Assembly (NCBI GenBank): GCA_009746045.1
Contig: RPFO01000702.1
Span: forward strand, 124,001-188,000
Length of the DNA: 64,000 nt
Source of the DNA: Mesostigma viride
Taxonomy: Eukaryota > Streptophyta > Mesostigmatophyceae > Mesostigmatales > Mesostigmataceae
Direction of reading: 5' to 3'
The translations under genes and the position numbers were made by a program. Below, in pieces: positions 55,468-64,000 of this stretch. Each line of letters starts with the position of its first letter. Within the stretch, counting starts at the first letter, position 1. The notes under the pieces are model-generated. The model searched no databases. It saw only the letters and a list, made by a program, of their open reading frames with translations, and was not told where the DNA came from.

Positions 55468-55785
55468 CTACCCTTTCATCTGGTTAACATCCTCAATCTC
55501 AATTGAGCCGCGGTTACGGAAATATAACACTAAAATTGCAAGACCAATTGAAATTTCTGCCGCCGCAATCGATAAAATTATTAGACTAAAGACTTGGCCT
55601 ACTATGTCCTGCAGATATACCGAAAATGCCACAAAATTTATATTTACAGCAAGGAGCATTAATTCAATTGACATTAAAATCGTGATGACACTTTTGCGAT
55701 TCATAAATAATCCAGTTACTCCTATTGAAAAAATAAGAGCCGCTAAAATTAAATAATGCTCTAAAGAAATATTGCTAATCGTCAT
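55468..55785 (-). CDS. nuoK: NADH-quinone oxidoreductase subunit K
   Basis: 105 aa with three membrane helices. [23 protein letters not shown] and [10 protein letters not shown] contain the conserved Glu of helix 2; a second Glu is in [15 protein letters not shown]. The start overlaps the end of nuoJ by 11 bp. NuoK forms part of the proton route next to NuoJ. Confidence 0.96.
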   Translation of the reverse strand: MTISNISLEHYLILAALIFSIGVTGLFMNRKSVITILMSIELMLLAVNINFVAFSVYLQDIVGQVFSLIILSIAAAEISIGLAILVLYFRNRGSIEIEDVNQMKG

Positions 55786-56395
55786 AATTCAAATTTTCTA
55801 AACCAGATTTTCCCGTATTTTGTGCAAAAAACAGGCTATTTTCCTTATTTTTTTGCAATTGATTGCCAGGTTTTTGCCTTTTAACTCCGTCTCTTAAACG
55901 AAAAGTCAGAGAAATACTTGCAATCATTGCTGTAAATAATATTAGCCCAGCAGTTTGGAACGGTAAAATAAAATCAGTATATAAAACCCTGCCAATAGCA
56001 TAGGCGTTGCCAATATCAGGATTGAGGATAAATTGCAAGTTATTGACCGGTATAATAACTTTGATTCCAAGCAGAATAACAACTACAAGATCAGCAAATA
56101 GAAAGAATGCTATCATCGCAGCAACTCCGATTTCTGTGCCTATTATTCCCTTGAATTCAGCAACTTTTATATCCAGCATCATTACGACAAAAAGGAATAA
56201 TACTGCCACTGCTCCAACATAAATGATGATTATCATCATTGCTAAAAACTCAGCTCCCATAAGAACCATAATTCCGGAAGCATTACAGAAAGTAAAAATT
56301 AGCCATAAAACAGCATATACAGGATTACGGCTTGTTATTACCATAACACTACCAAGCACTAATAGAAAGGCAAAGAAATAAAAAAATATCGCCAT
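55775..56395 (-). CDS. nuoJ: NADH-quinone oxidoreductase subunit J
   Basis: 206 aa with five membrane helices: [49 protein letters not shown] (the pi-bulge helix), and a C-terminal helix [21 protein letters not shown] soluble tail of about 35 residues ([19 protein letters not shown]...) follows. It is 8 bp downstream of nuoI. Confidence 0.95.
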   Translation of the reverse strand: MAIFFYFFAFLLVLGSVMVITSRNPVYAVLWLIFTFCNASGIMVLMGAEFLAMMIIIIYVGAVAVLFLFVVMMLDIKVAEFKGIIGTEIGVAAMIAFFLFADLVVVILLGIKVIIPVNNLQFILNPDIGNAYAIGRVLYTDFILPFQTAGLILFTAMIASISLTFRLRDGVKRQKPGNQLQKNKENSLFFAQNTGKSGLENLNYDD

Positions 56396-56403
56396 AAATT
56401 ATA

Positions 56404-56889
56404 TTACCTGTATGGATAATCATCCTTTAATTTTCTTGCAAGTTCCTGCTCCCAAATTTCTCCGTTACGTAACAACCTTTCTTTGTTATAAAGTAACTCT
56501 TCGTGGGTTTCAGTAGCGAACTCAAAATTCGGCCCTTCGACAATTGCATCTACCGGACAGGCTTCCTGGCACATCCCGCAATAAATACATTTTGTCATAT
56601 CAATATCATACCTGGTCGTACGCCGACTCCCGTCTTCTCTTGGCTCAGACTCAATTAAAATAGCCTGAGCAGGACATATCGCCTCGCATAATTTACAGGC
56701 AATACAACGCTCCTCGCCATTCTCATAACGTCTTAGGGCATGCTCACCCTTAAACCGAGGACTAATAGGGCTTTTTTCGTACGGATAATCAATTGTAACC
56801 TTTTGCTTAAAAAAGTATTTTAAGGTTAAGAACATTCCACACAAGATGTCATATAGCACAAATGATTTAATATATTTTATCATACTCAA
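56404..56889 (-). CDS. nuoI: NADH-quinone oxidoreductase subunit I (two 4Fe-4S)
   Basis: 161 aa ferredoxin-like subunit of the peripheral arm. Two clusters are clear: [16 protein letters not shown] and [16 protein letters not shown] (CxxCxxCxxxCP). They bind the N6a/N6b [4Fe-4S] centres that pass electrons to N2. The N-terminal amphipathic segment fixes it to the membrane face. It follows nuoH by 10 bp. Confidence 0.97.
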   Translation of the reverse strand: MSMIKYIKSFVLYDILCGMFLTLKYFFKQKVTIDYPYEKSPISPRFKGEHALRRYENGEERCIACKLCEAICPAQAILIESEPREDGSRRTTRYDIDMTKCIYCGMCQEACPVDAIVEGPNFEFATETHEELLYNKERLLRNGEIWEQELARKLKDDYPYR

Positions 56890-56899
56890 TTCTAAATAA

Positions 56900-57913
56900 T
56901 TACGGCAAATTGCCTGTTATCACAAGCAGAGACGCTACCAGCACTACCCAAAACAAGGTTAGCGGTAAAAATACCTTCCACCCAAGGTGCATAAGTTGAT
57001 CATATCTATATCGTGGCAAAGTAGCTCTGATCCACAAGAATACAAACAGCAAAAAACAAATTTTTAAAACAAACCAAATAAAACCCGGTATCAAATATAG
57101 AAAACTTATACCAAAAGGCGGTAGGTATCCTCCCATGAAGAACGTCACTGTCATGGCACTGACTAATATCATATTCGCATATTCACCGAGAAAAAATAAA
57201 GCAAAACTCATAGACGAATACTCAACATTATAACCTGCCACAAGTTCGGATTCAGCTTCTGGTAAATCAAAAGGCAAGCGATTGGTTTCTGCTAAAACAG
57301 AAATGAAAAATACCACTGCCATAGGGGCAAGCAGCAGATGAATCCAAAACGGCATGTCTCGCTGGTGCTCAACTATTTCACTCAAATTTAGGCTTCCTGT
57401 TACAAGCAGCACTGTAACAATCACTAGCCCCATGGAAACTTCATAAGATATCATTTGTGCTGAAGACCTAATGGCACCTAAAAATGCATACTTAGAATTA
57501 CTTGCCCAGCCAGCCATAATAATACCATAAACGCCAAGAGAAGATACAGCCAGAACATATAGTACTCCGACGTTCATATCAGATAATACCCACCCTTCAG
57601 AAAAAGGTATTACAGCCCAGCCGACTAGGCTTAAAATAAAAGTAATCATCGGAGCAATCATAAACACTATTTTACTTGCTGGCGTCGGGACGATTGTTTC
57701 CTTAAATATAAGTTTTACCGCATCGGCAATTGGCTGCAAGAGACCAAAAGGACCCACTCTATTAGGTCCTCGGCGCATTTGCATAAGCCCTATTACTCGG
57801 CGTTCAGCATAAGTTAAATAAGCTACTGATAATAGCAAAGGTAATACGATTAAAATTACCTTAAGAGCAATAAAAATTAATGGGACAACATATTCATAGA
57901 ATAAATCCATCAT
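56900..57913 (-). CDS. nuoH: NADH-quinone oxidoreductase subunit H
   Basis: 337 aa from the ATG at 57913, which has GAGGGAG about 9 nt upstream; the longer frame to 57931 overlaps nuoG and adds six unrelated residues. The eight-helix quinone-channel subunit shows [37 protein letters not shown] in pieces, [29 protein letters not shown] in pieces, and [20 protein letters not shown]. It links the peripheral arm to the membrane arm. Confidence 0.96.
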   Translation of the reverse strand: MMDLFYEYVVPLIFIALKVILIVLPLLLSVAYLTYAERRVIGLMQMRRGPNRVGPFGLLQPIADAVKLIFKETIVPTPASKIVFMIAPMITFILSLVGWAVIPFSEGWVLSDMNVGVLYVLAVSSLGVYGIIMAGWASNSKYAFLGAIRSSAQMISYEVSMGLVIVTVLLVTGSLNLSEIVEHQRDMPFWIHLLLAPMAVVFFISVLAETNRLPFDLPEAESELVAGYNVEYSSMSFALFFLGEYANMILVSAMTVTFFMGGYLPPFGISFLYLIPGFIWFVLKICFLLFVFLWIRATLPRYRYDQLMHLGWKVFLPLTLFWVVLVASLLVITGNLP

Positions 57914-57914
57914 T

Positions 57915-60032
57915 TTATGCTGCTCCCTCAATCGTTTCTTTAAGTTCTTCTGTTGCCTTCATCTCACTTATCGCTTTTGTGCATTTTGCCATCGTAACAG
58001 AAGCCCGACTAATTGGATCTGTCATATAATAATTCATAGCTACTTTTTCTAAAGGGTGCTTGCTCAGTTTTATGCTAGACTTAAAGGGTAGAAAATCATT
58101 AACCATGATCTCATCAATATGGTTAAATATATCATATTCCTGTGCCATCATCTTACGAATTAAATGCAATTCATCTGCTTTAATCTCAAGGTCAAGTGCT
58201 TCTGCAACCATATGAATAATTTCTATTCCGGTTTTAGCAGAACCTGGGGGGGATACCGCTGCTCGAGCAAACTGAGGTCTACCTTCCATATTAACATAAA
58301 TTCCATCCTGTTCAGTATAAGCAGCTTCAGGCAAAATAACGTCTGCTCTATTAGCCCCAACATCACCGTGGTGTCCCTGATAAATGACGAAAGTACCTTC
58401 CCCTATTTGGCTTATATCAATATCATCTGCGCCAAGTAAATAAAGAATTTTGATCTCACCATTTTGGGTCTTTTTTAGGATTTCGTCAGTTCCAGTACCC
58501 GAATTACCATAAACAAAACCAAGGTCCAATGCCCCTACCATGGAAGCATGGTTATGTAAAATGTTAAATCCATTCCAATTCTCTCGCACAATTTTGTATT
58601 TTTGGATAATTTTATGTAAAAGATCTAATATTGCATGAGCATCTGGGCGCAGTAGCGCTCCATCCCCAACAATAATCATAGGATTAGCTGCTTTCTCTAG
58701 AAGTTTAGTAAATGCTAATATGGATTTATCCTTATTTTCCTCGTTACCAAGATTAATCGAAACTAAGCTTTCCAGGATATCAACATCCCTACCCAGTTCC
58801 ATAATTTTATATGTTTGATTATCCGCTTCTCCAATTCTCCCAACAATCAAGTTTCCTGCTCTAACCATTTTACCAATTCGAGCGTTCAATACAGGAGCTA
58901 CTTGTCTTGTATTAGCGCCCACAAGCAGGCAAACGTCAGCTTTTTCTATACCAGCGATAGTAGTGTTAAACAAGTAATTACCTCTAGCTGATAAATCAAA
59001 TCTGTAACCGAGTTGATTAGCATCGCCCATAGCAGACCCAAGTTTGGAGAGCAATTTTTTCATTAAAAACATACTCTCACAAGGCGCGGTAAAGCCTGCA
59101 ATAGCAGCAATAGCTGACTTATCGTGTGTGGAAGTGAATTTGTTAGCAATTGAAGAAAGTGCACTTTCCCAGCTTACTTCTTGAAAGCGACCACTTTTTT
59201 TGATATAGGGTCTATCCAGCCGTTGATTTTTTAGACCATCGTAAGAAAATCTTGCTTTATCAGAAAGCCATTCTTCATTTATATCTTCATTAAGTTTCGG
59301 CAAAATACGCATTACCTCCAGCCCCCTGGAATCGACGCGAATATTCGAACCAACAGCGTCCATAACGTCTATTGACTCAGTACCTTGCAGTTCCCAGCTT
59401 CGAGCAGTAAAGGCATAAGGTTTAGAGTTTAAAGCACCTACAGGGCATAAATCTATTACATTACCTGATAACTCAGAGGTAAGGGTTCTTTCCAGATAGC
59501 TCACAATTTCCATATGCTCGCCCCTACCGATTGTTCCCATTTCTGGAATACCTGCAACATCAGTACAAAACCTGATACAGCGGGTACAATGTATACAACG
59601 CGTCATATGGGTCTCAACTAAAGGACCAAGGTTTTTATCTTTAACTGAGCGTTTGTTTTCAGAATATCTACTTTTGCCCTTACCATATTTAAAAGCTTGA
59701 TCCTGCAAATCACATTCTCCACCCTGATCACAAATTGGACAATCTAGAGGATGGTTGGCAAGTAAGAACTCCATTACCCCCTCCCGGGCTTTTATTACCC
59801 TTGCGCTAGTAGTATTAACTACCATGCCCTCACTTGCCGGCATAGCACAAGACGCAACAGGTTTAGGAGATTTCTCAATATCCACTAGGCACATACGGCA
59901 ATTACCAGCAATTTTTAGACGCTCATGGAAGCAGAAATGCGGTATCTCCAACCCAGCAATCTCACAAGCTTGCATCACAGTCAAGCCTTCTTCTATTTCT
60001 ACTTCTTTGCCATCAATAATTAATTTCGGCAT
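57915..60032 (-). CDS. nuoG: NADH-quinone oxidoreductase subunit G
   Basis: 705 aa, the large iron-sulfur subunit. The N-terminal [2Fe-2S] domain has [20 protein letters not shown] with a further Cys in ASCAMPA. The His-Cys cluster is in [20 protein letters not shown]. The [4Fe-4S] ligands are in [20 protein letters not shown] and [10 protein letters not shown]. The remaining part is a molybdopterin-oxidoreductase-like domain without cofactor. It is the first nuo gene of this block; nuoA-F are not in the window. Upstream is a 246-bp region shared with the divergent pyrH. Confidence 0.96.
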   Translation of the reverse strand: MPKLIIDGKEVEIEEGLTVMQACEIAGLEIPHFCFHERLKIAGNCRMCLVDIEKSPKPVASCAMPASEGMVVNTTSARVIKAREGVMEFLLANHPLDCPICDQGGECDLQDQAFKYGKGKSRYSENKRSVKDKNLGPLVETHMTRCIHCTRCIRFCTDVAGIPEMGTIGRGEHMEIVSYLERTLTSELSGNVIDLCPVGALNSKPYAFTARSWELQGTESIDVMDAVGSNIRVDSRGLEVMRILPKLNEDINEEWLSDKARFSYDGLKNQRLDRPYIKKSGRFQEVSWESALSSIANKFTSTHDKSAIAAIAGFTAPCESMFLMKKLLSKLGSAMGDANQLGYRFDLSARGNYLFNTTIAGIEKADVCLLVGANTRQVAPVLNARIGKMVRAGNLIVGRIGEADNQTYKIMELGRDVDILESLVSINLGNEENKDKSILAFTKLLEKAANPMIIVGDGALLRPDAHAILDLLHKIIQKYKIVRENWNGFNILHNHASMVGALDLGFVYGNSGTGTDEILKKTQNGEIKILYLLGADDIDISQIGEGTFVIYQGHHGDVGANRADVILPEAAYTEQDGIYVNMEGRPQFARAAVSPPGSAKTGIEIIHMVAEALDLEIKADELHLIRKMMAQEYDIFNHIDEIMVNDFLPFKSSIKLSKHPLEKVAMNYYMTDPISRASVTMAKCTKAISEMKATEELKETIEGAA

Positions 60033-60278
60033 TTTACCACCTAATAAAACCTGTTTTCTATAACTTATTACATGATATATTATGGCTATTTAAAACTAAA
60101 GTTTTTTTAAATAATCCCGATTTTTATTAATTGCTATTTTCTTGCACTTGACAAAAATAATACTTGCTTTAGCATGAACCAATAAAAAATTTAATTACAT
60201 CTAACTCAAAAGCTAGGGAAATTCAAACCATAACTGATTTATTTTTATTAATTTTGTATCATTGTAGTAAAAAAATTT

Positions 60279-60995
60279 ATGTCAATAAACTGCAAAAGAG
60301 CCCTTTTTAAGGTTTCTGGTGAAGCTCTGATGGGAAACAAAAGTTTTGGACATGATTTTGAAACTCTCCAAACTATAGCAGAAGATATAAAAGAAGTTGT
60401 TAACCTTGGCGTGCAGGTATGCGTAGTAGTAGGAGGTGGGAACATTTACCGTGGAATTGATGCAGCCGTGCTAGGAATGGAAAGAGCAGCAGCTGACTAC
60501 ATGGGAATGCTCGCTACGGTTATTAATGCTTTAGCATTACAAAATACTATGGAAAAAACTGGCATATATACTAGAGTTCAGTCCGCAATCCCAATGACTA
60601 CGATTTGTGAGCCCTTTATTAGACGACGAGCTATAAGACATATGCAAAAAGGAAGGGTTGTAATTTTTGCAGCAGGAATTGGAAACCCCTTTTTTACAAC
60701 TGATAGTGCAGCTGTGCTTAGGGCTATAGAAATGAATTGTGATATTCTATTTAAAGGTACAAATGTTGACGGGGTTTACGATTCTGACCCTAAAAAGAAC
60801 AAGGATGCCAAAAAATTTGCAGAACTAAACTATACGGAAGCTTTAAGAGATAATTTAAAAGTAATGGATATGGCTGCGATTGCCGTAGCACGAGAAAACA
60901 ATTTACCTATAAAAGTATTTTCTATAAAGAAACCAGGTAATTTTGCACAGGTACTACAAGATAAAGGGGAATTTACTATTATAAAGGGCAATTAA
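60279..60995 (+). CDS. pyrH: UMP kinase
   Basis: 238 aa of the amino-acid kinase fold. It phosphorylates UMP to UDP with ATP and is a hexamer regulated by GTP/UTP in bacteria. Motifs: [47 protein letters not shown] and [17 protein letters not shown]. The 246 bp upstream of the start, shared with nuoG, holds TTGACA at 60148-60153 but no convincing -10 partner, so the promoter is not assigned. It forms a pair with frr (28-bp gap), the widespread pyrH-frr order. Confidence 0.96.
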   Translation: MSINCKRALFKVSGEALMGNKSFGHDFETLQTIAEDIKEVVNLGVQVCVVVGGGNIYRGIDAAVLGMERAAADYMGMLATVINALALQNTMEKTGIYTRVQSAIPMTTICEPFIRRRAIRHMQKGRVVIFAAGIGNPFFTTDSAAVLRAIEMNCDILFKGTNVDGVYDSDPKKNKDAKKFAELNYTEALRDNLKVMDMAAIAVARENNLPIKVFSIKKPGNFAQVLQDKGEFTIIKGN

Positions 60996-61023
60996 GTTTT
61001 AAGAATTTTACTAAGGAGGCATC

Positions 61024-61581
61024 ATGGATCAAGCACTTAAAAATGATTTAACTGACAAAATGAATAAGGCAATTATTATTCTTGAGAAAGAATTATCCGG
61101 TCTTAGAACAGGAAGATCTTCAGCTAATTTACTTGATCCGGTCGTTGTCGAGGTCTATGGAAGTAAAATGCCTATATCTCAGGTTGGCACAGTTTCAACT
61201 CCGGATGCTAAGACCATATCCGTGCAAGTATGGGATAAATCTATGGTCAAAACCGTTGAAAAAGCTATTGCTGATGCAAATCTTGGTCTTAATCCGAGTT
61301 CTGACGGCCAAATAATCCGAATGAGTTTACCTATCTTGAGCCAGGAAAGAAGACACGAACTGGTAAAAATTGCTCATAAATACGGTGAAAATACTAAGGT
61401 TGCTTTAAGAAACATCAGACGAGACGGCATGGAACATCTGAAAAAAATGGAAAAAGACAGTGCTATATCAAAGGATGATCACCATAATATTGGAGAAGAA
61501 ATTCAAAAACTAACCGACGATTTTACAAGTAAAGTTGATCAGCATATAAAAACTAAAGAGGAAGAGATTTTAAAGGTATAG
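61024..61581 (+). CDS. frr: Ribosome recycling factor
   Basis: 185 aa. With EF-G it splits post-termination ribosomes. The family text is complete: [78 protein letters not shown] and [17 protein letters not shown] very good Shine-Dalgarno (AAGGAGG, 6-7 nt before the ATG) supports high expression. Confidence 0.97.
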   Translation: MDQALKNDLTDKMNKAIIILEKELSGLRTGRSSANLLDPVVVEVYGSKMPISQVGTVSTPDAKTISVQVWDKSMVKTVEKAIADANLGLNPSSDGQIIRMSLPILSQERRHELVKIAHKYGENTKVALRNIRRDGMEHLKKMEKDSAISKDDHHNIGEEIQKLTDDFTSKVDQHIKTKEEEILKV

Positions 61582-61701
61582 GTAACAACTCTATTAATTT
61601 AGTCTTACCGCAAGAAAAACCACAGTTTTAAAAATACCCCCAATGCGTTTTTATAGATAGTTTAAGCTTCCAGGCGGTCTAATTCATAAAACAAAACATA
61701 T

Positions 61702-62178
61702 ATGAACCAACAAATAAGTACTAAATCAATTGCACGAATAGCAGCTATTCAAACTTTGTATCAATTTGCCAGTTCCCAAGATACGCTCGATATAAATTCG
61801 GTATTGCTGAGAATAAAAGAATTTTACAAAGATGTAGATTTTAAAAGCGACCACGATATTGATCAAAAGAGTAAGCTCAAACTTAAACCAAGCTATAGCT
61901 ATTTGGATGAGCTAGTAAAATATACTCATAGTAATTTATTAGAGATTGACAAAGAAATATCTCGATTTCTTACTAAGTCCTGGACTATTACTAATTTACC
62001 TATGCTTCTTCATGCCGTGTTAAGAGTCGGTATTTGCGAGCTTGCTTATTTTCCGGAAACTCCTAAAAAAGTAATAATTAACGAGTATACTGATATAGCA
62101 AATGATATGCTAGATGAAAATGAAATTGGATTTGTAAATTCTATTTTACATAATTATGCACAGTCAGGACAAAAATAA
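61702..62178 (+). CDS. nusB: Transcription antitermination factor NusB
   Basis: 158 aa all-helical RNA-binding protein. It binds boxA with NusE and supports rRNA transcription. Matches: [20 protein letters not shown] (Arg-rich first helix), then an insert of charged residues, [26 protein letters not shown] in pieces, and [15 protein letters not shown] with VNSILHNYA. Length is within the family range. It overlaps the long frame of the next gene by 23 bp. Confidence 0.92.
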   Translation: MNQQISTKSIARIAAIQTLYQFASSQDTLDINSVLLRIKEFYKDVDFKSDHDIDQKSKLKLKPSYSYLDELVKYTHSNLLEIDKEISRFLTKSWTITNLPMLLHAVLRVGICELAYFPETPKKVIINEYTDIANDMLDENEIGFVNSILHNYAQSGQK

Positions 62179-62185
62179 CCTATTT

Positions 62186-62869
62186 ATGTCTGTATCTAGT
62201 GGTTATCGGGGTAAATTTACTAAAGTTAAAACTGCAAAAGGGAGAAAAAAATCTTCAACTCTTTGGCTTATGCGTCAGCTTAATGATCCTTATGTTGCCA
62301 AATCAAAATTAGACGGTTACAGATCACGGGCAGCTTATAAGCTACTTGAAATAAATGAAAAATTCAGGGTACTAAGCCCAGGAATGAATGTTGTAGATCT
62401 TGGCGCAGCGCCTGGAGGATGGAGTCAAGTAGCAGCTAAAATCATTCAATCAAATAACAAAAATGCCACAAATAAACTAATTGCTATCGACCTGCTACCT
62501 ATAGACCCAATAGCTGGAGTAGTTAACTTACAGAAAGATTTCTTTGCTGAGGATGCAAAAACTTTAATAATCAATAATTTGGACAATCAACTTGCCGATG
62601 TAGTATTAAGTGATATGGCAGCTAATACTACCGGACATAGTGCTACAGATCATTTACGAATAATTGATCTTTGCGAAAATGCTTTTCAGTTTGCCATAAC
62701 TATCCTTAAACCGGGAGGACATTTTATTGCTAAAATTTTCAGAGGCGGAGCAGAAAATGATCTGCTGAATAACATAAAACAAAATTTTACAACGGTTAAG
62801 CATTTTAAGCCTGATTCAAGCCGCAAAACATCCAGTGAATTTTATTTAATAGCACTAAAAAAAAAATAG
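62186..62869 (+). CDS. rlmE: 23S rRNA (uridine 2'-O-) methyltransferase RlmE
   Basis: About 227 aa from the ATG at 62186 ([11 protein letters not shown]), which fits rickettsial homologues; a start at 62156 would overlap nusB. The FtsJ/RrmJ fold is clear: [31 protein letters not shown] (catalytic Lys), [15 protein letters not shown] (SAM site), [13 protein letters not shown] (catalytic Asp), [12 protein letters not shown] (catalytic Lys) and [10 protein letters not shown] (Glu). It methylates U2552 in the ribosomal A loop. Confidence 0.93.
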   Translation: MSVSSGYRGKFTKVKTAKGRKKSSTLWLMRQLNDPYVAKSKLDGYRSRAAYKLLEINEKFRVLSPGMNVVDLGAAPGGWSQVAAKIIQSNNKNATNKLIAIDLLPIDPIAGVVNLQKDFFAEDAKTLIINNLDNQLADVVLSDMAANTTGHSATDHLRIIDLCENAFQFAITILKPGGHFIAKIFRGGAENDLLNNIKQNFTTVKHFKPDSSRKTSSEFYLIALKKK

Positions 62870-62952
62870 TTTACTCTTACTTTCTATAGATATATTCTAG
62901 CTCTACATAAATATCAAATATTTCAAAAATTAAACCAAATTATAATTATTAA

Positions 62953-64000
62953 GTGCATTTAGACCATCAAAAGATATTAGAAAAATACAAATCTTATAAT
63001 ATAACAGTAGACGAAGCAAAGATAAAAAAAGCTGTTGAATTTGCTATAAAATACCATGGTATACAACAAAGGGCATCAGGCGTTCCTTATTATTCTCACC
63101 CTCTTGAAGTAGCTGAAATAATTGCAGAAATGCGTTTGGATACAGATTCCATCATTACTGCTATACTACACGACACTATTGAAGATACAGACTTAACACT
63201 TGAGGAAATCGAAGAGAATTTTGGCAAAGATGTCGCAAAATTAGTTGATGGTGTTACTAAACTTACAAAAATAAAATTTCACGAAGATAATGTTCGTCAA
63301 GCTGAGAATTTTCGAAAATTGCTAATAGCACTAAGTGATGATATCAGAGTTTTACTTATTAAACTTGCTGATCGTCTTCACAATATGCGTACCATAGATT
63401 TTATTAGTAATCCGGAAAAAAAGAAAAAAATAGCCTTAGAAACCCTTGAACTATATGCACCGCTAGCTGAAAGAATAGGAATGCAACAAATAAAAACGGA
63501 ATTGCAGGATATTTGTTTTGGAATATTAAACCCAGATATTAGAGAATCAATAGTTCAGAGATTTAAATCCATTGAACTTGAATCCGGACAAAATAAGTTT
63601 ATCCCACAAATTATTAATGAGCTGCAAAAAACTCTTGAAGTACAAGGCTTAAAAGCAGAAGTTTCTGGAAGAAAAAAAACTCCTTATTCCACGTGGATGA
63701 AAATGAAGCAAAAAAATATTAGCATAGAACAATTATCAGATATAATAGCTTTCAGAATAGTAGTAGATAATGTTGAGAATTGTTATAGAGCCCTTGGTAT
63801 AATCCATACAAGCTATAAAATGATTCCTGATAATTTTCAAGATTTTATCAGCACTCCTAAAAATAATGGATACCAGTCTCTCCACACAGTGATTATCGGA
63901 CCATTACTCCAAAAAGTTGAAATCCAAATTAGAACCCACAAAATGCATGATATAGCAGAGCTTGGAGTAGCCGCTCATTGGCGTTATAAACAATGCCATG
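62953..64000 (+). CDS. spoT: Full-length RelA/SpoT-type (p)ppGpp enzyme (partial, 5' part)
   Basis: It starts at a GTG (62953) preceded directly by an in-frame TAA and runs off the window. The 349 visible codons contain the HD hydrolase domain (YHGIQQRASGVPYYSHPLEV, ILHDTIEDTDLTLEE, KLADRLHNMRTIDFI). Most of the synthetase domain follows (GRKKTPYSTWMKMKQKNISI, IAFRIVVDNVENCY, FQDFISTPKNNGYQSLHTVI, VEIQIRTHKMHDIAELGVAA then HW). Key residues look intact, so it may be bifunctional. Many Rickettsia have only fragments of spoT, so an apparently complete copy is notable. TGS/ACT regulatory domains would lie outside the window. Confidence 0.92.
   Translation, partial: MHLDHQKILEKYKSYNITVDEAKIKKAVEFAIKYHGIQQRASGVPYYSHPLEVAEIIAEMRLDTDSIITAILHDTIEDTDLTLEEIEENFGKDVAKLVDGVTKLTKIKFHEDNVRQAENFRKLLIALSDDIRVLLIKLADRLHNMRTIDFISNPEKKKKIALETLELYAPLAERIGMQQIKTELQDICFGILNPDIRESIVQRFKSIELESGQNKFIPQIINELQKTLEVQGLKAEVSGRKKTPYSTWMKMKQKNISIEQLSDIIAFRIVVDNVENCYRALGIIHTSYKMIPDNFQDFISTPKNNGYQSLHTVIIGPLLQKVEIQIRTHKMHDIAELGVAAHWRYKQCH

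Noticed and set aside
60148-60176. TTGACA as a promoter for pyrH
   Set aside because: The hexamer at 60148-60153 is a perfect -35, but the bases 17-19 nt downstream (agcatg) do not make a -10 box.

Overview
The window is about 33-35% G+C and reads as the chromosome of an obligate intracellular alphaproteobacterium of the Rickettsiaceae (Rickettsia or a close relative such as 'Candidatus Megaira'). This rests on a class I lysyl-tRNA synthetase, an NtrY/NtrX pair whose NtrX has no sigma54-contact loop, sucA-sucB, a compact nuoG-N operon, a Sca-like autotransporter, ankyrin/TPR proteins, a short SpoT-like hydrolase and many decaying insertion sequences. The exact genus cannot be fixed from sequence inspection alone.

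Region 1 (1-9.9 kb) is surface and host-interaction DNA on the minus strand: a 1,899-aa autotransporter built from near-identical tandem repeats (366 bp x 7.7, 105 bp x 4.7, 72 bp x 2), a TPR protein, an ankyrin-like protein, and a decayed fragment of the same autotransporter repeat.

Region 2 (9.9-24.4 kb) is an accessory island bounded by transposon debris. It holds (a) a 609-aa PAS / histidine-kinase-like ATPase fused to a C-terminal tRNA-dependent cyclodipeptide synthase (CDPS), followed by an MFS transporter; (b) a short SpoT-type HD hydrolase; (c) a light/UV-stress cluster (broken epimerase, SDR, class I photolyase, FeS-type bacterial photolyase, broken FAD oxidoreductase); and (d) a nest of mobile elements. 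An IS3 element ends the FAD gene. The IS3 is split by a serine-recombinase element with 29-bp perfect inverted ends. That element is split by an IS110 element whose non-coding end carries guide-like matches to its own insertion site. IS5, IS6 and IS982 remnants and a 55-bp MITE derived from the IS3 lie around it.

Region 3 (24.4-44.5 kb) is conserved core, mostly minus strand: tRNA-Ser(GCU), acpS, a pentapeptide-repeat lipoprotein, ntrX, ntrY, a Fis-like protein, dusB, an SDR, dedA, sucB, sucA, bamA, tRNA-Asp(GUC), then a very long ankyrin/coiled-coil protein with a poly-serine tail.

Region 4 (44.7-64 kb) holds a small Cys-rich putative effector, lysK, dsbB, coq7, sixA, trmJ, birA, the complete nuoN-M-L-K-J-I-H-G block of respiratory complex I, and on the plus strand pyrH, frr, nusB, rlmE and the start of a full-length relA/spoT gene cut by the window edge.

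The most unusual item is the sensor-like protein fused to a cyclodipeptide synthase at 10752-12581. Next is the triple nested transposon, in which the IS110 bridge-RNA guides can be compared with the insertion site.
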